Part shown: one piece after another, positions 35,343 to 42,554 of the stretch
Position numbering within the stretch: the stretch's first letter is position 1
How the letters are laid out: each line of letters starts with the position of its first letter
NCBI RefSeq assembly: GCF_900129815.1
Contig: NZ_FQWX01000017.1
Coordinates: forward strand, 1 to 42,753
DNA from: Asaccharospora irregularis DSM 2635
GTDB taxonomy: Bacteria; Bacillota; Clostridia; Peptostreptococcales; Peptostreptococcaceae
Length of the DNA: 42,753 bases
Direction of reading: 5' to 3'
Translations under genes and position numbers: made by a program
Notes under the pieces: generated by a model
Told to the model about the DNA's origin: nothing
Database searches by the model: none
The model's input: only the letters and a program-made list of their open reading frames with translations

Positions 35343-35347
35343 ATAAA

Positions 35348-36364
35348 TCACCTAGCTTTTTTAAAGTATACGTATGCAAAGAATGGTGCTCCTATTATGG
35401 CTGTCACAGCCCCTACTGGTAATTCAGATGGAGATATTATTGTCCTGGCAATAAGGTCTGTTGTAACCATTAAACACCCTCCAAAAACAAACGACATTGG
35501 TATTACATACTTGTGTCTCGATCCAAATATTTTTCTTACTAAATGTGGAGCTATTAAATCTACAAAACCTATTGTTCCACTTAAAGATATTGCCCCTCCT
35601 ATAAGTACTGTAGAATATATAAATAATTTTTTCTTTATTGTTTCAACATCTATTCCAATAGACTTTGCCTGTTCATCACCAAGGGTAAGTATGTCCATTT
35701 CTTTTGTGTATCTAAGTATACCAATCATACCCACTAATAGAAATGGAAGTATTAAACGCACATAACTCCATCCTTTCATAGCAAAACTTCCCATTTGCCA
35801 AAGCGATATACTCTTTAGGTCTTCGGAAAACAAAGCCGTCAAAGTTGTAAGAAGTGCATTCACAAATAAAGAAAATACTATACCTGACAATATTATGGTG
35901 TTATTTGACATGGTTCTATCTATCTTTGATGAAAATGCGATTACAGAATATACAGTTGCCAACCCAAATAAAAAACCTACTATAGGTAATGTAAATGAAC
36001 CTATTACAGGGATTGATATTCCTGTAATTATAACTAACCCAGCCCCTAGTGATGTGCCCGAAGAAACACCAAGAGTATATGGTGATGCCAACTGATTTTT
36101 TAGAACGGACTGAACTACAGCCCCACTAGTGGCTAGACACCCTCCAACTATAAACGCTAAAAGTACCCTCGGTAGTCTTAGATGCCAAATTATAGATATA
36201 TTTTTTGTATCTACTCCGTCTTTCAAAGGGATTTTTAATATTTTATTAAACAAAATAGATGCTGTTTCCAATATATTAATATTGGAACTTCCTAAAGAAG
36301 TTCCAATACATATTATCAAAAAAACTAAACCTAAACTTAAAATAGCGTACTTTTTATTTTTCAT
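35348..36364 (-). CDS. btuC: Cobalamin ABC transporter permease (FecCD/BtuC family)
   Basis: A 338-residue permease with about ten helices. Family marks are LRLPRVLLAFIVGGCLATSGAVVQ, NQLASPYTLGVSSGTSLGAGL, the ATPase-contact loop LGDEQAKSIGIDVETIKK, and GTIGFVDLIAPHLVR. It carries corrinoid from the lipoprotein across the membrane. Its ATG overlaps the last 11 bp of btuF, so translation is coupled. Confidence 0.9.
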   Translation of the reverse strand: MKNKKYAILSLGLVFLIICIGTSLGSSNINILETASILFNKILKIPLKDGVDTKNISIIWHLRLPRVLLAFIVGGCLATSGAVVQSVLKNQLASPYTLGVSSGTSLGAGLVIITGISIPVIGSFTLPIVGFLFGLATVYSVIAFSSKIDRTMSNNTIILSGIVFSLFVNALLTTLTALFSEDLKSISLWQMGSFAMKGWSYVRLILPFLLVGMIGILRYTKEMDILTLGDEQAKSIGIDVETIKKKLFIYSTVLIGGAISLSGTIGFVDLIAPHLVRKIFGSRHKYVIPMSFVFGGCLMVTTDLIARTIISPSELPVGAVTAIIGAPFFAYVYFKKAR

Positions 36365-37262
36365 ATTTATCCGGATATATTGCCTTAGCCATTTGGTCTA
36401 GAGCCAATATTATTTTATTTGATGGACGAGATGAAGAGTTTTTATCTACTTTGTATACTTCATTATTTTTTACTGCTTTTATATTCTCAAATCCATCTCT
36501 AGTTTTTATTTCTTCTATAGAGTTTTTTGGATAATCTACATTAGTAAGTATTACATCTGGGTTTTTATCTATAATAGATTCTGCACTAGGTGATATCCAT
36601 GACTTTTCATCTTTAAATATATTTTCTGCACCAACTATTTCTATCATTTCATTTAAAAATGTATCACTGCCGAAACTATACATATCTGGAGCTGGAGCTA
36701 TTTCAAAGTAAACACTTTTTTTATCCTTTATTGTTTTTCCTATAGATGCTATCTTGTCTATTTCAGACTTCATATTTGATATTAGTTCTTCTCCCTTTTT
36801 GTCTTGTCCTAAAACATTTGATATGAACTCTATATCTTTGTATATTCCATCTATACTATCGCTACTTGGTATATATACAACAGGGATTCCTGCGTCAGAA
36901 ACTGCTTTAAATGGATCTCCTGCTGATCCTGTTTTATTGTGACCAGAGGCTATTATTATGTCTGGTTCAAGGGCAATTATAGCTTCTGCATCTGGATTTG
37001 AAAAATCTATTTTTGTTAGATTACCCTTTAAACCCTCTATATCTGAAGAGTATTTATCTATTGCAACCAACTTATCCCCTAACCCTAAATCTAGTATAAC
37101 TTCAGTATTAGATGGGGCTGTTGAAACTATTTTCTCTATTTTGGTAGGGATACTTACTTCAGTTCCTTCCCTATCTATAATTTTTCTTTGTTTTTGTGAA
37201 CTACATCCAACCATTATAAACATCATTATTGCCAATAAACACGCTAAAAATCTTTTTTTCAT
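36354..37262 (-). CDS. btuF: Cobalamin-binding lipoprotein (BtuF-like)
   Basis: A 302-residue extracellular binding protein. The signal peptide ends in the lipobox MVGC with the lipid-bearing Cys at residue 20. The helical-backbone class III fold shows as KIEKIVSTAPSNTEVILDLGLGDKLVAIDKY, EPDIIIASGHNKTG and NPDVILTNVDYPK. BtuF and siderophore-binding proteins share this fold; the riboswitch directly upstream supports a corrinoid ligand. First gene of btuFCD. Confidence 0.88.
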   Translation of the reverse strand: MKKRFLACLLAIMMFIMVGCSSQKQRKIIDREGTEVSIPTKIEKIVSTAPSNTEVILDLGLGDKLVAIDKYSSDIEGLKGNLTKIDFSNPDAEAIIALEPDIIIASGHNKTGSAGDPFKAVSDAGIPVVYIPSSDSIDGIYKDIEFISNVLGQDKKGEELISNMKSEIDKIASIGKTIKDKKSVYFEIAPAPDMYSFGSDTFLNEMIEIVGAENIFKDEKSWISPSAESIIDKNPDVILTNVDYPKNSIEEIKTRDGFENIKAVKNNEVYKVDKNSSSRPSNKIILALDQMAKAIYPDKYEK

Positions 37263-37404
37263 TATTTTTCTCCTTATTTTTCCTACTTATTTTTTCTCAA
37301 TAATTTAACTACTATAAAATTATCCTCCTCTCTTAAATAATTTAAGTAAGATGCTAAAATTTGGAGCTTTAAATTTAGTCCCAATTAATATTTTGCATCT
37401 AACA

Positions 37405-37580
37405 TCTTACCCACAGCAGATATTAGTATATATAATAGGCAGTTCTCCCGGCTTAACTTCATCCTACTCTCTAACCTTCCCAATTAAATCAGTGGTATAT
37501 AAGATTTCGTCTGTATCACGGTTACTGGGGTAGCTTGGAAATCTAATCCAATTCTCTATTAAGTAAAACTACACCTATTA
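37405..37580 (-). promoter_or_regulatory. Cobalamin riboswitch controlling btuFCD
   Basis: The minus strand begins near AATAGGTG and contains CCAGTAACCGTGATACAG, ACCACTGA and the B12 box AAGCCGGGAGAACTGCC (about 37438-37457), followed by the closing CTGTGGGTAAG. These match the AdoCbl aptamer with small changes (GGGAGAACTGCC for GGAGACCTGCC). A long hairpin after it (GATGCAAAAT.../...ATTTTAGCATC, about 37350-37400) is probably the expression platform. It lacks a clear T-run. Confidence 0.9.
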
Positions 37581-37745
37581 TATTTTTGATTAATAACTTG
37601 CATACACTCTAAGTGTCGTAATTTGAAGTTTCCTCTATATATTATAATAACTTATAAATAGTTTGTAAATCTAACCAAGTAAACAAATTCAAAATACAAT
37701 AGCATACTACTACATTATAACCTATATAAAATTTATAAATCAAAC

Positions 37746-37772
37746 TAGGGGATCACTCACGTAATCCCCCAG
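37746..37772 (-). terminator. Hairpin after the sigma factor gene
   Basis: GGGGAT/ATCCCC with partial further pairing, 18 bp beyond the stop. The minus-strand tail (TAGTTTGATTTAT) is weakly T-rich. Confidence 0.5.
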
Positions 37773-37790
37773 TATCTACCTTGTTTTTAT

Positions 37791-38675
37791 CTAGTAGAAA
37801 TTTTTTAATTTTTTTAATCTACTTGGATGTCTTAATTTTCGTATTGCCTTAGCTTCTATTTGTCTTATTCTCTCCCTTGTTACACCAAATACTTTGCCTA
37901 TTTCCTCTAAAGTTTTTGGTGTATCATCGTCAATACCAAATCTCATTCTTAAAACCCTTTGTTCTTGATCATTAAGATCTTTCAATAACTCTTCTATTTT
38001 TTCTTTAAGATTATTTTGTTCTACTTCATGAATTACAACATCGTCATAATTATCATTAGAAGGTATAAATTCTACCAAGCTACTTTCTTCATCTTCTTTT
38101 ATAGGAGTATCTAAGGAAATCACATTTTTCTCACGTTTTAGTATATCTATTATCTTTTCAATTTCAAGATCACAAGCCTCTGCTAATTCATTTAAATTAG
38201 GCTCCCTGTGTAATATATTTGAAAGCTCTTGCTTTTTCCTCTTTACAAAATTTATTCGTTGGTGAAGATGTACTGGTATTCTAATAGCATTTTCACAATC
38301 ATCAATATATCTTGTTATACTCTGCTTTATCCACCAAGTTGCATAGGTACTAAATTTATAACCCTTCTTGTAATCATATTTATCAACCGCTTTTATAAGT
38401 CCAATATTACCTGCCTGAATTAAGTCAAGTATATCAATACTTTCTTTTCTATATTTTTTAGCAATACTAACAACAAGCCTATAATTTGCATTGATAAATT
38501 TCTCTTTTGCTAGTGGTGAACAGTTAATTATTCCCTTTGCCAACTCAATTTCCTCTGCCGCAGACAACATTTTGTACTCTTCAATTTCTTTTAAATACAT
38601 CTTCATAGAGTTTGATGCATTTGATGAGTTTGCATAAATATAATTTTCATAAGTATGTTCTCTTTTAGCCCCCAT
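37791..38675 (-). CDS. Group-2 (primary-like) sigma-70 factor with unusual region 2.4
   Basis: A 294-residue sigma factor without region 1.1. Region 1.2 is NSMKMYLKEIEEYKMLS; regions 2.1-2.3 are typical (NYRLVVSIAKKY, DLIQAGNIGLIKAVDKY, YKFSTYATWWIKQ). In region 2.4, SigA's usual ITRAIADQARTIRIPVH is ITRYIDDCENAIRIPVH, so the -10-reading Gln and Thr are Cys and Ala. Region 4.2 (TLEEIGKVFGVTRERIRQIE, then AKAIRKLRHPSR) is kept, which suggests normal -35 use. This is not the housekeeping factor by length. It is a single gene; AAGGGG precedes the ATG. Confidence 0.88.
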   Translation of the reverse strand: MGAKREHTYENYIYANSSNASNSMKMYLKEIEEYKMLSAAEEIELAKGIINCSPLAKEKFINANYRLVVSIAKKYRKESIDILDLIQAGNIGLIKAVDKYDYKKGYKFSTYATWWIKQSITRYIDDCENAIRIPVHLHQRINFVKRKKQELSNILHREPNLNELAEACDLEIEKIIDILKREKNVISLDTPIKEDEESSLVEFIPSNDNYDDVVIHEVEQNNLKEKIEELLKDLNDQEQRVLRMRFGIDDDTPKTLEEIGKVFGVTRERIRQIEAKAIRKLRHPSRLKKLKNFY

Positions 38676-38914
38676 AATTTAACCCCTTCTATATATAGTT
38701 TGTTAATTGAAACGTTAAAGTGTCTGTAGCCTTTATTTATTTTTATAATATGATTATCTCAATAAAAAAATGCCTGTTTAATAACTATTGAATGTCAATA
38801 AATTTATTTATTTATAATTCTACATATATACATTAAATTCCTTGTTTTTTATATACATTGTCGTAAAATATTATTAGATTTGCAGATATAAATGAATATT
38901 ATTATTTTATTGTG

Positions 38915-38933
38915 AAATTATGTGACATAATTT
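38915..38933. promoter_or_regulatory. Perfect 19-bp palindrome upstream of the sigma factor gene
   Basis: AAATTATGTGACATAATTT: two 9-bp arms around one central base. The 9-1-9 layout recalls Fur-family operators (7-1-7). It lies about 240 bp before the sigma factor start and 40 bp past the small-RNA terminator. Confidence 0.5.
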
Positions 38934-38964
38934 AAGTTTTTATATCGAAGTGATTGTTTATTTT

Positions 38965-39114
38965 TAAAAGAATAAAAGACTACACAATGTGCAGTCTTTT
39001 ACTCCCGAACGACCTTATAGTCCCTGTTATATTAATAAGCCTTTAGTATTTGCCCCAACACCAACGGTCTATAAAATACATACAATTCTATATGTATTTT
39101 TAATTGATTTTAAC
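38965..39114 (-). ncRNA. Candidate small RNA (about 145-150 nt) between the HsdR_N-like and sigma factor genes
   Basis: A strong promoter (39121-39149) and a strong terminator (stem AAAAGACTACACA/TGTGCAGTCTTTT at 38974-39000 followed by ATTCTTTT) enclose about 150 bp with no ORF. The transcript would have a 5' hairpin (AAAATACATA.../...TATGTATTTT at about 39076-39101), then a less AT-rich core with GACC...GGTC closing pairs and TTGGGGCAAATACT, and a GTTCGGGAG segment before the terminator. I cannot match it to a known RNA family. It could also be an attenuated leader of the sigma factor gene, 290 bp further on. Confidence 0.6.
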
Positions 39115-39120
39115 TTAATA

Positions 39121-39149
39121 ATAATAACACCATTAAATTCTATAGTCAA
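39121..39149 (-). promoter_or_regulatory. Sigma-A promoter of the candidate small RNA
   Basis: On the minus strand TTGACT (39144-39149), 17 bp, TATTAT (39121-39126). This is the best-matching vegetative promoter I found in the window. Confidence 0.72.
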
Positions 39150-39193
39150 GTTGGGATAACCCCTATAAGTATGTAATTTTACAGCTATACAGC

Positions 39194-39715
39194 TTATTCG
39201 TGATGATGTCCGCAGCCACATTCATGGCCTTCCTCTGTGCATCTACAACTATGACCTTCTCCTGTGCATCCACATTCGTGTTCATGTCCGTGTTCTTTTT
39301 CTAATTCATCAGCCATTTCTTCCATTTCCTTAAATTCTTTTACCATTACCTCATAAGTTGGAAGAGCTGCCTCTGTATCGTATTCTTCACCTCTCCAGTC
39401 TGCATACATCATTGCATCCCCGTTAGTTAATACCAGTCTTCCTGACATAGTTATGTTGTCTACTTCCTCTAAAAATTCTATTTGTTTGTCTAATACTTCG
39501 CCTTCTAATTCTATATCCTCATCAACACATTTAACTATCATAACTGGTACATAATAATCTTCTTCATCTTTAACATTAACTACTATATCTAATATACCTT
39601 CTGCTCCCTCTTCAAACTCAGATAAATTTACATCTGTATCTATCATTTCTTGTGGAACTAATAAGTCCTCTATTAAATATTTTATGACTCTGTCTTTTAC
39701 TAATTCTCTTGACAT
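39194..39715 (-). CDS. HsdR_N-like (PD-(D/E)xK fold) domain protein with Cys/His-rich tail
   Basis: A 173-residue protein. Residues about 1-120 resemble the HSDR_N_2 domain of type I restriction R subunits: RELVKDRVIKYLIEDLLVP, then LSEFEEGAEGILDIVV and LVLTNGDAMMYADWRGEEYD. The Asp of DIVV is kept, but the E-x-K strand (usually LVECK) reads MIVKCV, so nuclease activity is unlikely. The tail from about 143 has three near repeats of GHxCxCTxE (ECGCTGE, SCRCTEE, ECGCGHHHE), a likely metal-binding segment. No hsdM or hsdS gene is near, so it is not a restriction system. AAGGAG precedes ATG. Role unknown. Confidence 0.75.
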   Translation of the reverse strand: MSRELVKDRVIKYLIEDLLVPQEMIDTDVNLSEFEEGAEGILDIVVNVKDEEDYYVPVMIVKCVDEDIELEGEVLDKQIEFLEEVDNITMSGRLVLTNGDAMMYADWRGEEYDTEAALPTYEVMVKEFKEMEEMADELEKEHGHEHECGCTGEGHSCRCTEEGHECGCGHHHE

Positions 39716-39973
39716 AATTTTCTCCTTTCAAGCTAAATTTCTTTTTGATAAAGTATTTTCCTTTTATAGTATACTACATTAAGCAATTTTTCAATCAATT
39801 AGCTGAAATATTTATATATGTAAACAGTAAAAACTCTATATTAGCATATATTTACAGTATATATTTTAAAATTCTATGTTATTATAGATTTACGGGAGGG
39901 ATACCCCTACCATTAAGGTTACAATTTAGAAACAAATTCTAAATATTTCAAATTTTAACAGCGAGGTGTTTTT

Positions 39974-40774
39974 ATGACAAAAAGAATGAAAACTTTATTA
40001 TCTTTGGCAATTGTGTCGGCTACAACTGCTTCAACTATATTGCCTGTAAGTGCTTTATCAAATGAATATCGTTCAAAGGTTTATTATAAGAATTGCATAT
40101 ACTTAAATGTAAATGGTAAGAGATTTACACTACCTATAGGCTCATGCTTAACTAAGCCTTCAAATCCTGATGTTAATGTAAATGAAAGTAATTCTAACAC
40201 TAATAACAGTACTGAAAACGTAAATAATACTGATACTGCTACTAACAATAATAGTAACAACACTAACAATAATAGTAACAACACTAACAATAATAGTAAC
40301 AACACTAACGACAAAGTAAACAGCACTGAAAACTCTAATAAGTTACCTGAAACAACTAAAGGAAATGAGTCTCAATTAACTGGTAACTTTGCTTCTTATC
40401 AAAAAGAAGTTTTAGATTTAGTAAATGTTGAAAGAACTAGTAGAGGTTTAAAACCACTTAAATTAGATTCTAATTTATCTAATGTAGCAACTACTAAATC
40501 TCAAGATATGATCAACAAAAATTACTTTAGCCATACATCTCCAACTTATGGTTCTCCATTTGATATGATGAAGAAATTCGGAATCAGTTATAGAACTGCC
40601 GGAGAAAATATAGCTATGGGACAAAGAAATCCTAAAGAAGTTGTAACTGCTTGGATGAATTCTGAAGGCCATAGAAAAAATATTTTAAATGCCAATTTCA
40701 CTGATTTAGGTGTTGGTGTAGCTAAAGACGCTAAAGGAACTATCTACTGGACTCAAATGTTCATTGGAAAATAA
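39974..40774 (+). CDS. Secreted CAP/SCP-domain protein (YkwD-like) with Asn-rich linker
   Basis: A 266-residue exported protein: signal peptide at about 1-28 (cleavage after SALS), a short region YYKNCIYLNVNGKRF also seen ahead of clostridial CAP domains, an Asn/Thr/Ser linker at about 57-130, and the CAP domain at about 140-266. CAP motifs are LVNVERTSRGLKPL, YFSHTSPTYGSPFDM, AGENIAMGQ, HRKNILNANFTDLGVGV and IYWTQMF. The two CAP histidines (SHTS and GHRKN) are present. The biochemical role of bacterial CAP proteins is open; wall or matrix association is usual. GAGGTG precedes ATG. Confidence 0.92.
   Translation: MTKRMKTLLSLAIVSATTASTILPVSALSNEYRSKVYYKNCIYLNVNGKRFTLPIGSCLTKPSNPDVNVNESNSNTNNSTENVNNTDTATNNNSNNTNNNSNNTNNNSNNTNDKVNSTENSNKLPETTKGNESQLTGNFASYQKEVLDLVNVERTSRGLKPLKLDSNLSNVATTKSQDMINKNYFSHTSPTYGSPFDMMKKFGISYRTAGENIAMGQRNPKEVVTAWMNSEGHRKNILNANFTDLGVGVAKDAKGTIYWTQMFIGK
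40241..40303 (+). repeat. Three perfect tandem 21-bp repeats coding the Asn-rich linker
   Basis: The unit starting ACTAACAATAATAG and ending TAACAAC is repeated at 40241, 40262 and 40283 without mismatch; each codes TNNNSNN. The length keeps the frame, so the linker can grow or shrink in 7-residue steps. Confidence 0.93.
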
Positions 40775-41226
40775 TAATATAATATTTAAAACCAAGTATA
40801 GCATCTGATAATTTCAGGTGCTATACTTTACTTATCCAATACAAATTTCAAATTAGTATTTCAGCATATCATAAATATATTAAATTCATAAATACTCTAC
40901 ATTATTATATACCTTACATTATTATATAAGTAAATTCTAAGCTACTTCTTTATTACAATCTTGTAATCGCATTGATTTTAAAATTAGTTTATATTATAGT
41001 ATATCAAGTAGATATATTTCATAAAGATTATAGATATTTATTTTTCTAATTTTTAAATTAAAATTTCTATAGACTAAGTTTTTCAAAAAGTCTTCCATCT
41101 AATAACTTAAATCGACTTGTTTTTATAGGTATTTTTCGGTTGACTTTTTTTAATATATAAGTAGGTAAGATTATAATTTACCTTATTGTAATTTTTAAAA
41201 TTGCTTACATAATTAGGAGGTTAGGT
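40775..41226. other. Intergenic region between the CAP and DUF1002 genes
   Basis: It holds the CAP terminator (40794-40828), then AT-rich DNA, including a short tandem of TACATTATTATATA near 40898-40930, and an AGGTAA/TTACCT inverted repeat at about 41162-41184 just ahead of the DUF1002 RBS. No ORF is supported. Confidence 0.5.
40794..40828 (+). terminator. Terminator of the CAP-domain gene
   Basis: Stem AAGTATAGCA/TGCTATACTT with an inner CTG/CAG, followed by TACTTATCC. It lies 20 bp past the stop; the T-tract is short. Confidence 0.8.
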
Positions 41227-42435
41227 ATGAAATTAAAAAAGAAAATTAGTTCACTTATAATATGTTGTACTCTGATATTGGGAAGTTTTAACTTTTCCTT
41301 TGCAGATAGTACAAGGATAGTAACTCTAGGTGCAAACTTAACATCAGAACAAAAAGATAAGATGTTAAATTACTTTGGAGTTAAAAAAGATGAAACAATG
41401 ATTTTAGATGTTACAAATGCTGAAGAAAGAAAATACTTAGAGGGAGTTGCTAATGATTCTCAACTTGGTAAGGTAACTATATCCTGTTCTTATGTTGAAC
41501 CAACATCTCAGGGAAATGGAATAAATGTAAAAACTGCAAACCTTACATGGGTTACAAGTTCTATGATAGCTACAACACTTTCTACTGCTGGGTTGCAAGA
41601 TGCTAATGTAATAGTTGCAGCACCTTTCCCTGTAAGTGGTACAGGTGGACTTACTGGTGTAATGAAAGCTTTTGAGAGCTCAACTGGAAAGAAACTAGAT
41701 GAGGAGAAAAAAGAACTAGCTACAGAAGAATTAGTAGTTACAGGTGACTTAGGTGATGAAGTTGGTCAAGAAAAAGCCACTGGTGTAATAAACGATATAA
41801 AAGCAGAGATTATAAAAAATGGAACTCACGATACTGCACAAATAGCAGAAACTATAAATAATATCACTAATAACTATAATATTAATTTAAGCCCTGAAGA
41901 GTTACAAAAAATACAAGATATGATGTTAAAAATATCTAAACAAGATTATGACTATAATAGTATGAAGCGTACATTAAGCAATGTTTCTGATAATGTAAAT
42001 GCAGACTTAAAGGCTTTAGGAGAAGATGTAAAAGGTACTGGACTTTTTGATTCTGTAAAGGGTTGGTTTGGTAATTTATTTAATGGTGGAAGTAAAAACT
42101 TAGGTATACTAGAAAAGACTAACGATAGTTTACTTGGCAACAATGCTAAAATAGATGCCACAGATGATAAGGCTATAAAATTACCAGATAGTCAAGAAGT
42201 AGAAGGATTCTTCGAAAAAGTATGGAACTGGGTATCAGGCTTGTTTGGAGGTAATTCTGAAAATAAAACTGAAACTCCTAAGCAAAATAACAATCAAAAT
42301 ACAGACTCAAATAATGCTAAAGATGTCCAAGAGAATAACACTGAAAATAACTCAGGTGATAATTCAAGCATTGATATACAAAAAGAAACTAATGAACATT
42401 TTGACACCAATTCTGAGAACTCAAACAACCAATAA
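41227..42435 (+). CDS. DUF1002 family exported protein
   Basis: A 402-residue secreted protein with a signal peptide (about 1-26, ending FSFADS). The DUF1002 domain (about 30-265) shows VTLGANLTSEQKDKMLNYFG, the NAEERKYLEGV block and VKTANLTWVTSSMIATTLSTAG followed by PVSGTGGLTGVMKAFE; Bacillus YpuA belongs to the same family. Its function is unknown. After the domain come two Trp-containing helices (SVKGWFGNLFNGG and KVWNWVSGLFGGN) and an Asn/Glu-rich disordered tail. AGGAGG sits seven bases before ATG. An ISL3-type element is inserted 33 bp after its stop. Confidence 0.9.
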   Translation: MKLKKKISSLIICCTLILGSFNFSFADSTRIVTLGANLTSEQKDKMLNYFGVKKDETMILDVTNAEERKYLEGVANDSQLGKVTISCSYVEPTSQGNGINVKTANLTWVTSSMIATTLSTAGLQDANVIVAAPFPVSGTGGLTGVMKAFESSTGKKLDEEKKELATEELVVTGDLGDEVGQEKATGVINDIKAEIIKNGTHDTAQIAETINNITNNYNINLSPEELQKIQDMMLKISKQDYDYNSMKRTLSNVSDNVNADLKALGEDVKGTGLFDSVKGWFGNLFNGGSKNLGILEKTNDSLLGNNAKIDATDDKAIKLPDSQEVEGFFEKVWNWVSGLFGGNSENKTETPKQNNNQNTDSNNAKDVQENNTENNSGDNSSIDIQKETNEHFDTNSENSNNQ

Positions 42436-42449
42436 TTATAAAAATGGCA

Positions 42450-42469
42450 CTTCAAAGCTAATTTTGAAG
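42450..42469 (+). terminator. Short hairpin after the DUF1002 gene
   Basis: CTTCAAA/TTTGAAG-type stem with a 6-nt loop; its right arm runs into the start of the ISL3 element, so any original T-tract was displaced by the insertion. Confidence 0.45.
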
Positions 42470-42517
42470 GCTCTTTGTCAAATAACGTTGATGAAGTCAA
42501 TATTTAATTTTTAAAGG

Positions 42518-42551
42518 CAGCATCTAATACAGTTTTCATGTATAGATGCTG
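42518..42551. terminator. Hairpin inside the ISL3 end
   Basis: CAGCATCTA/TAGATGCTG stem with an inner ATACA/TGTAT, followed on the plus strand by TTTTTAAATT. It could stop transcripts that enter the element from the DUF1002 gene, as well as those of the transposase. Confidence 0.7.
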
Positions 42552-42554
42552 TTT

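Noticed and set aside
34581-37262. Siderophore uptake operon
   Set aside because: The proteins alone would allow it, but a cobalamin riboswitch precedes the operon.
39194-39715. Restriction-modification system
   Set aside because: Only an HsdR_N-like domain is present, without helicase, methylase or specificity parts, and its catalytic strand is altered.
39890-39960. Cyclic-di-GMP riboswitch before the CAP gene (ACGGGAGGGATACCCC)
   Set aside because: Only a short G/C-rich hairpin is present; the conserved GEMM core and tetraloop-receptor parts are missing.
40084-40326. Leu-rich minus-strand ORF
   Set aside because: It is the antisense of the Asn-codon repeats in the CAP gene and has no RBS.
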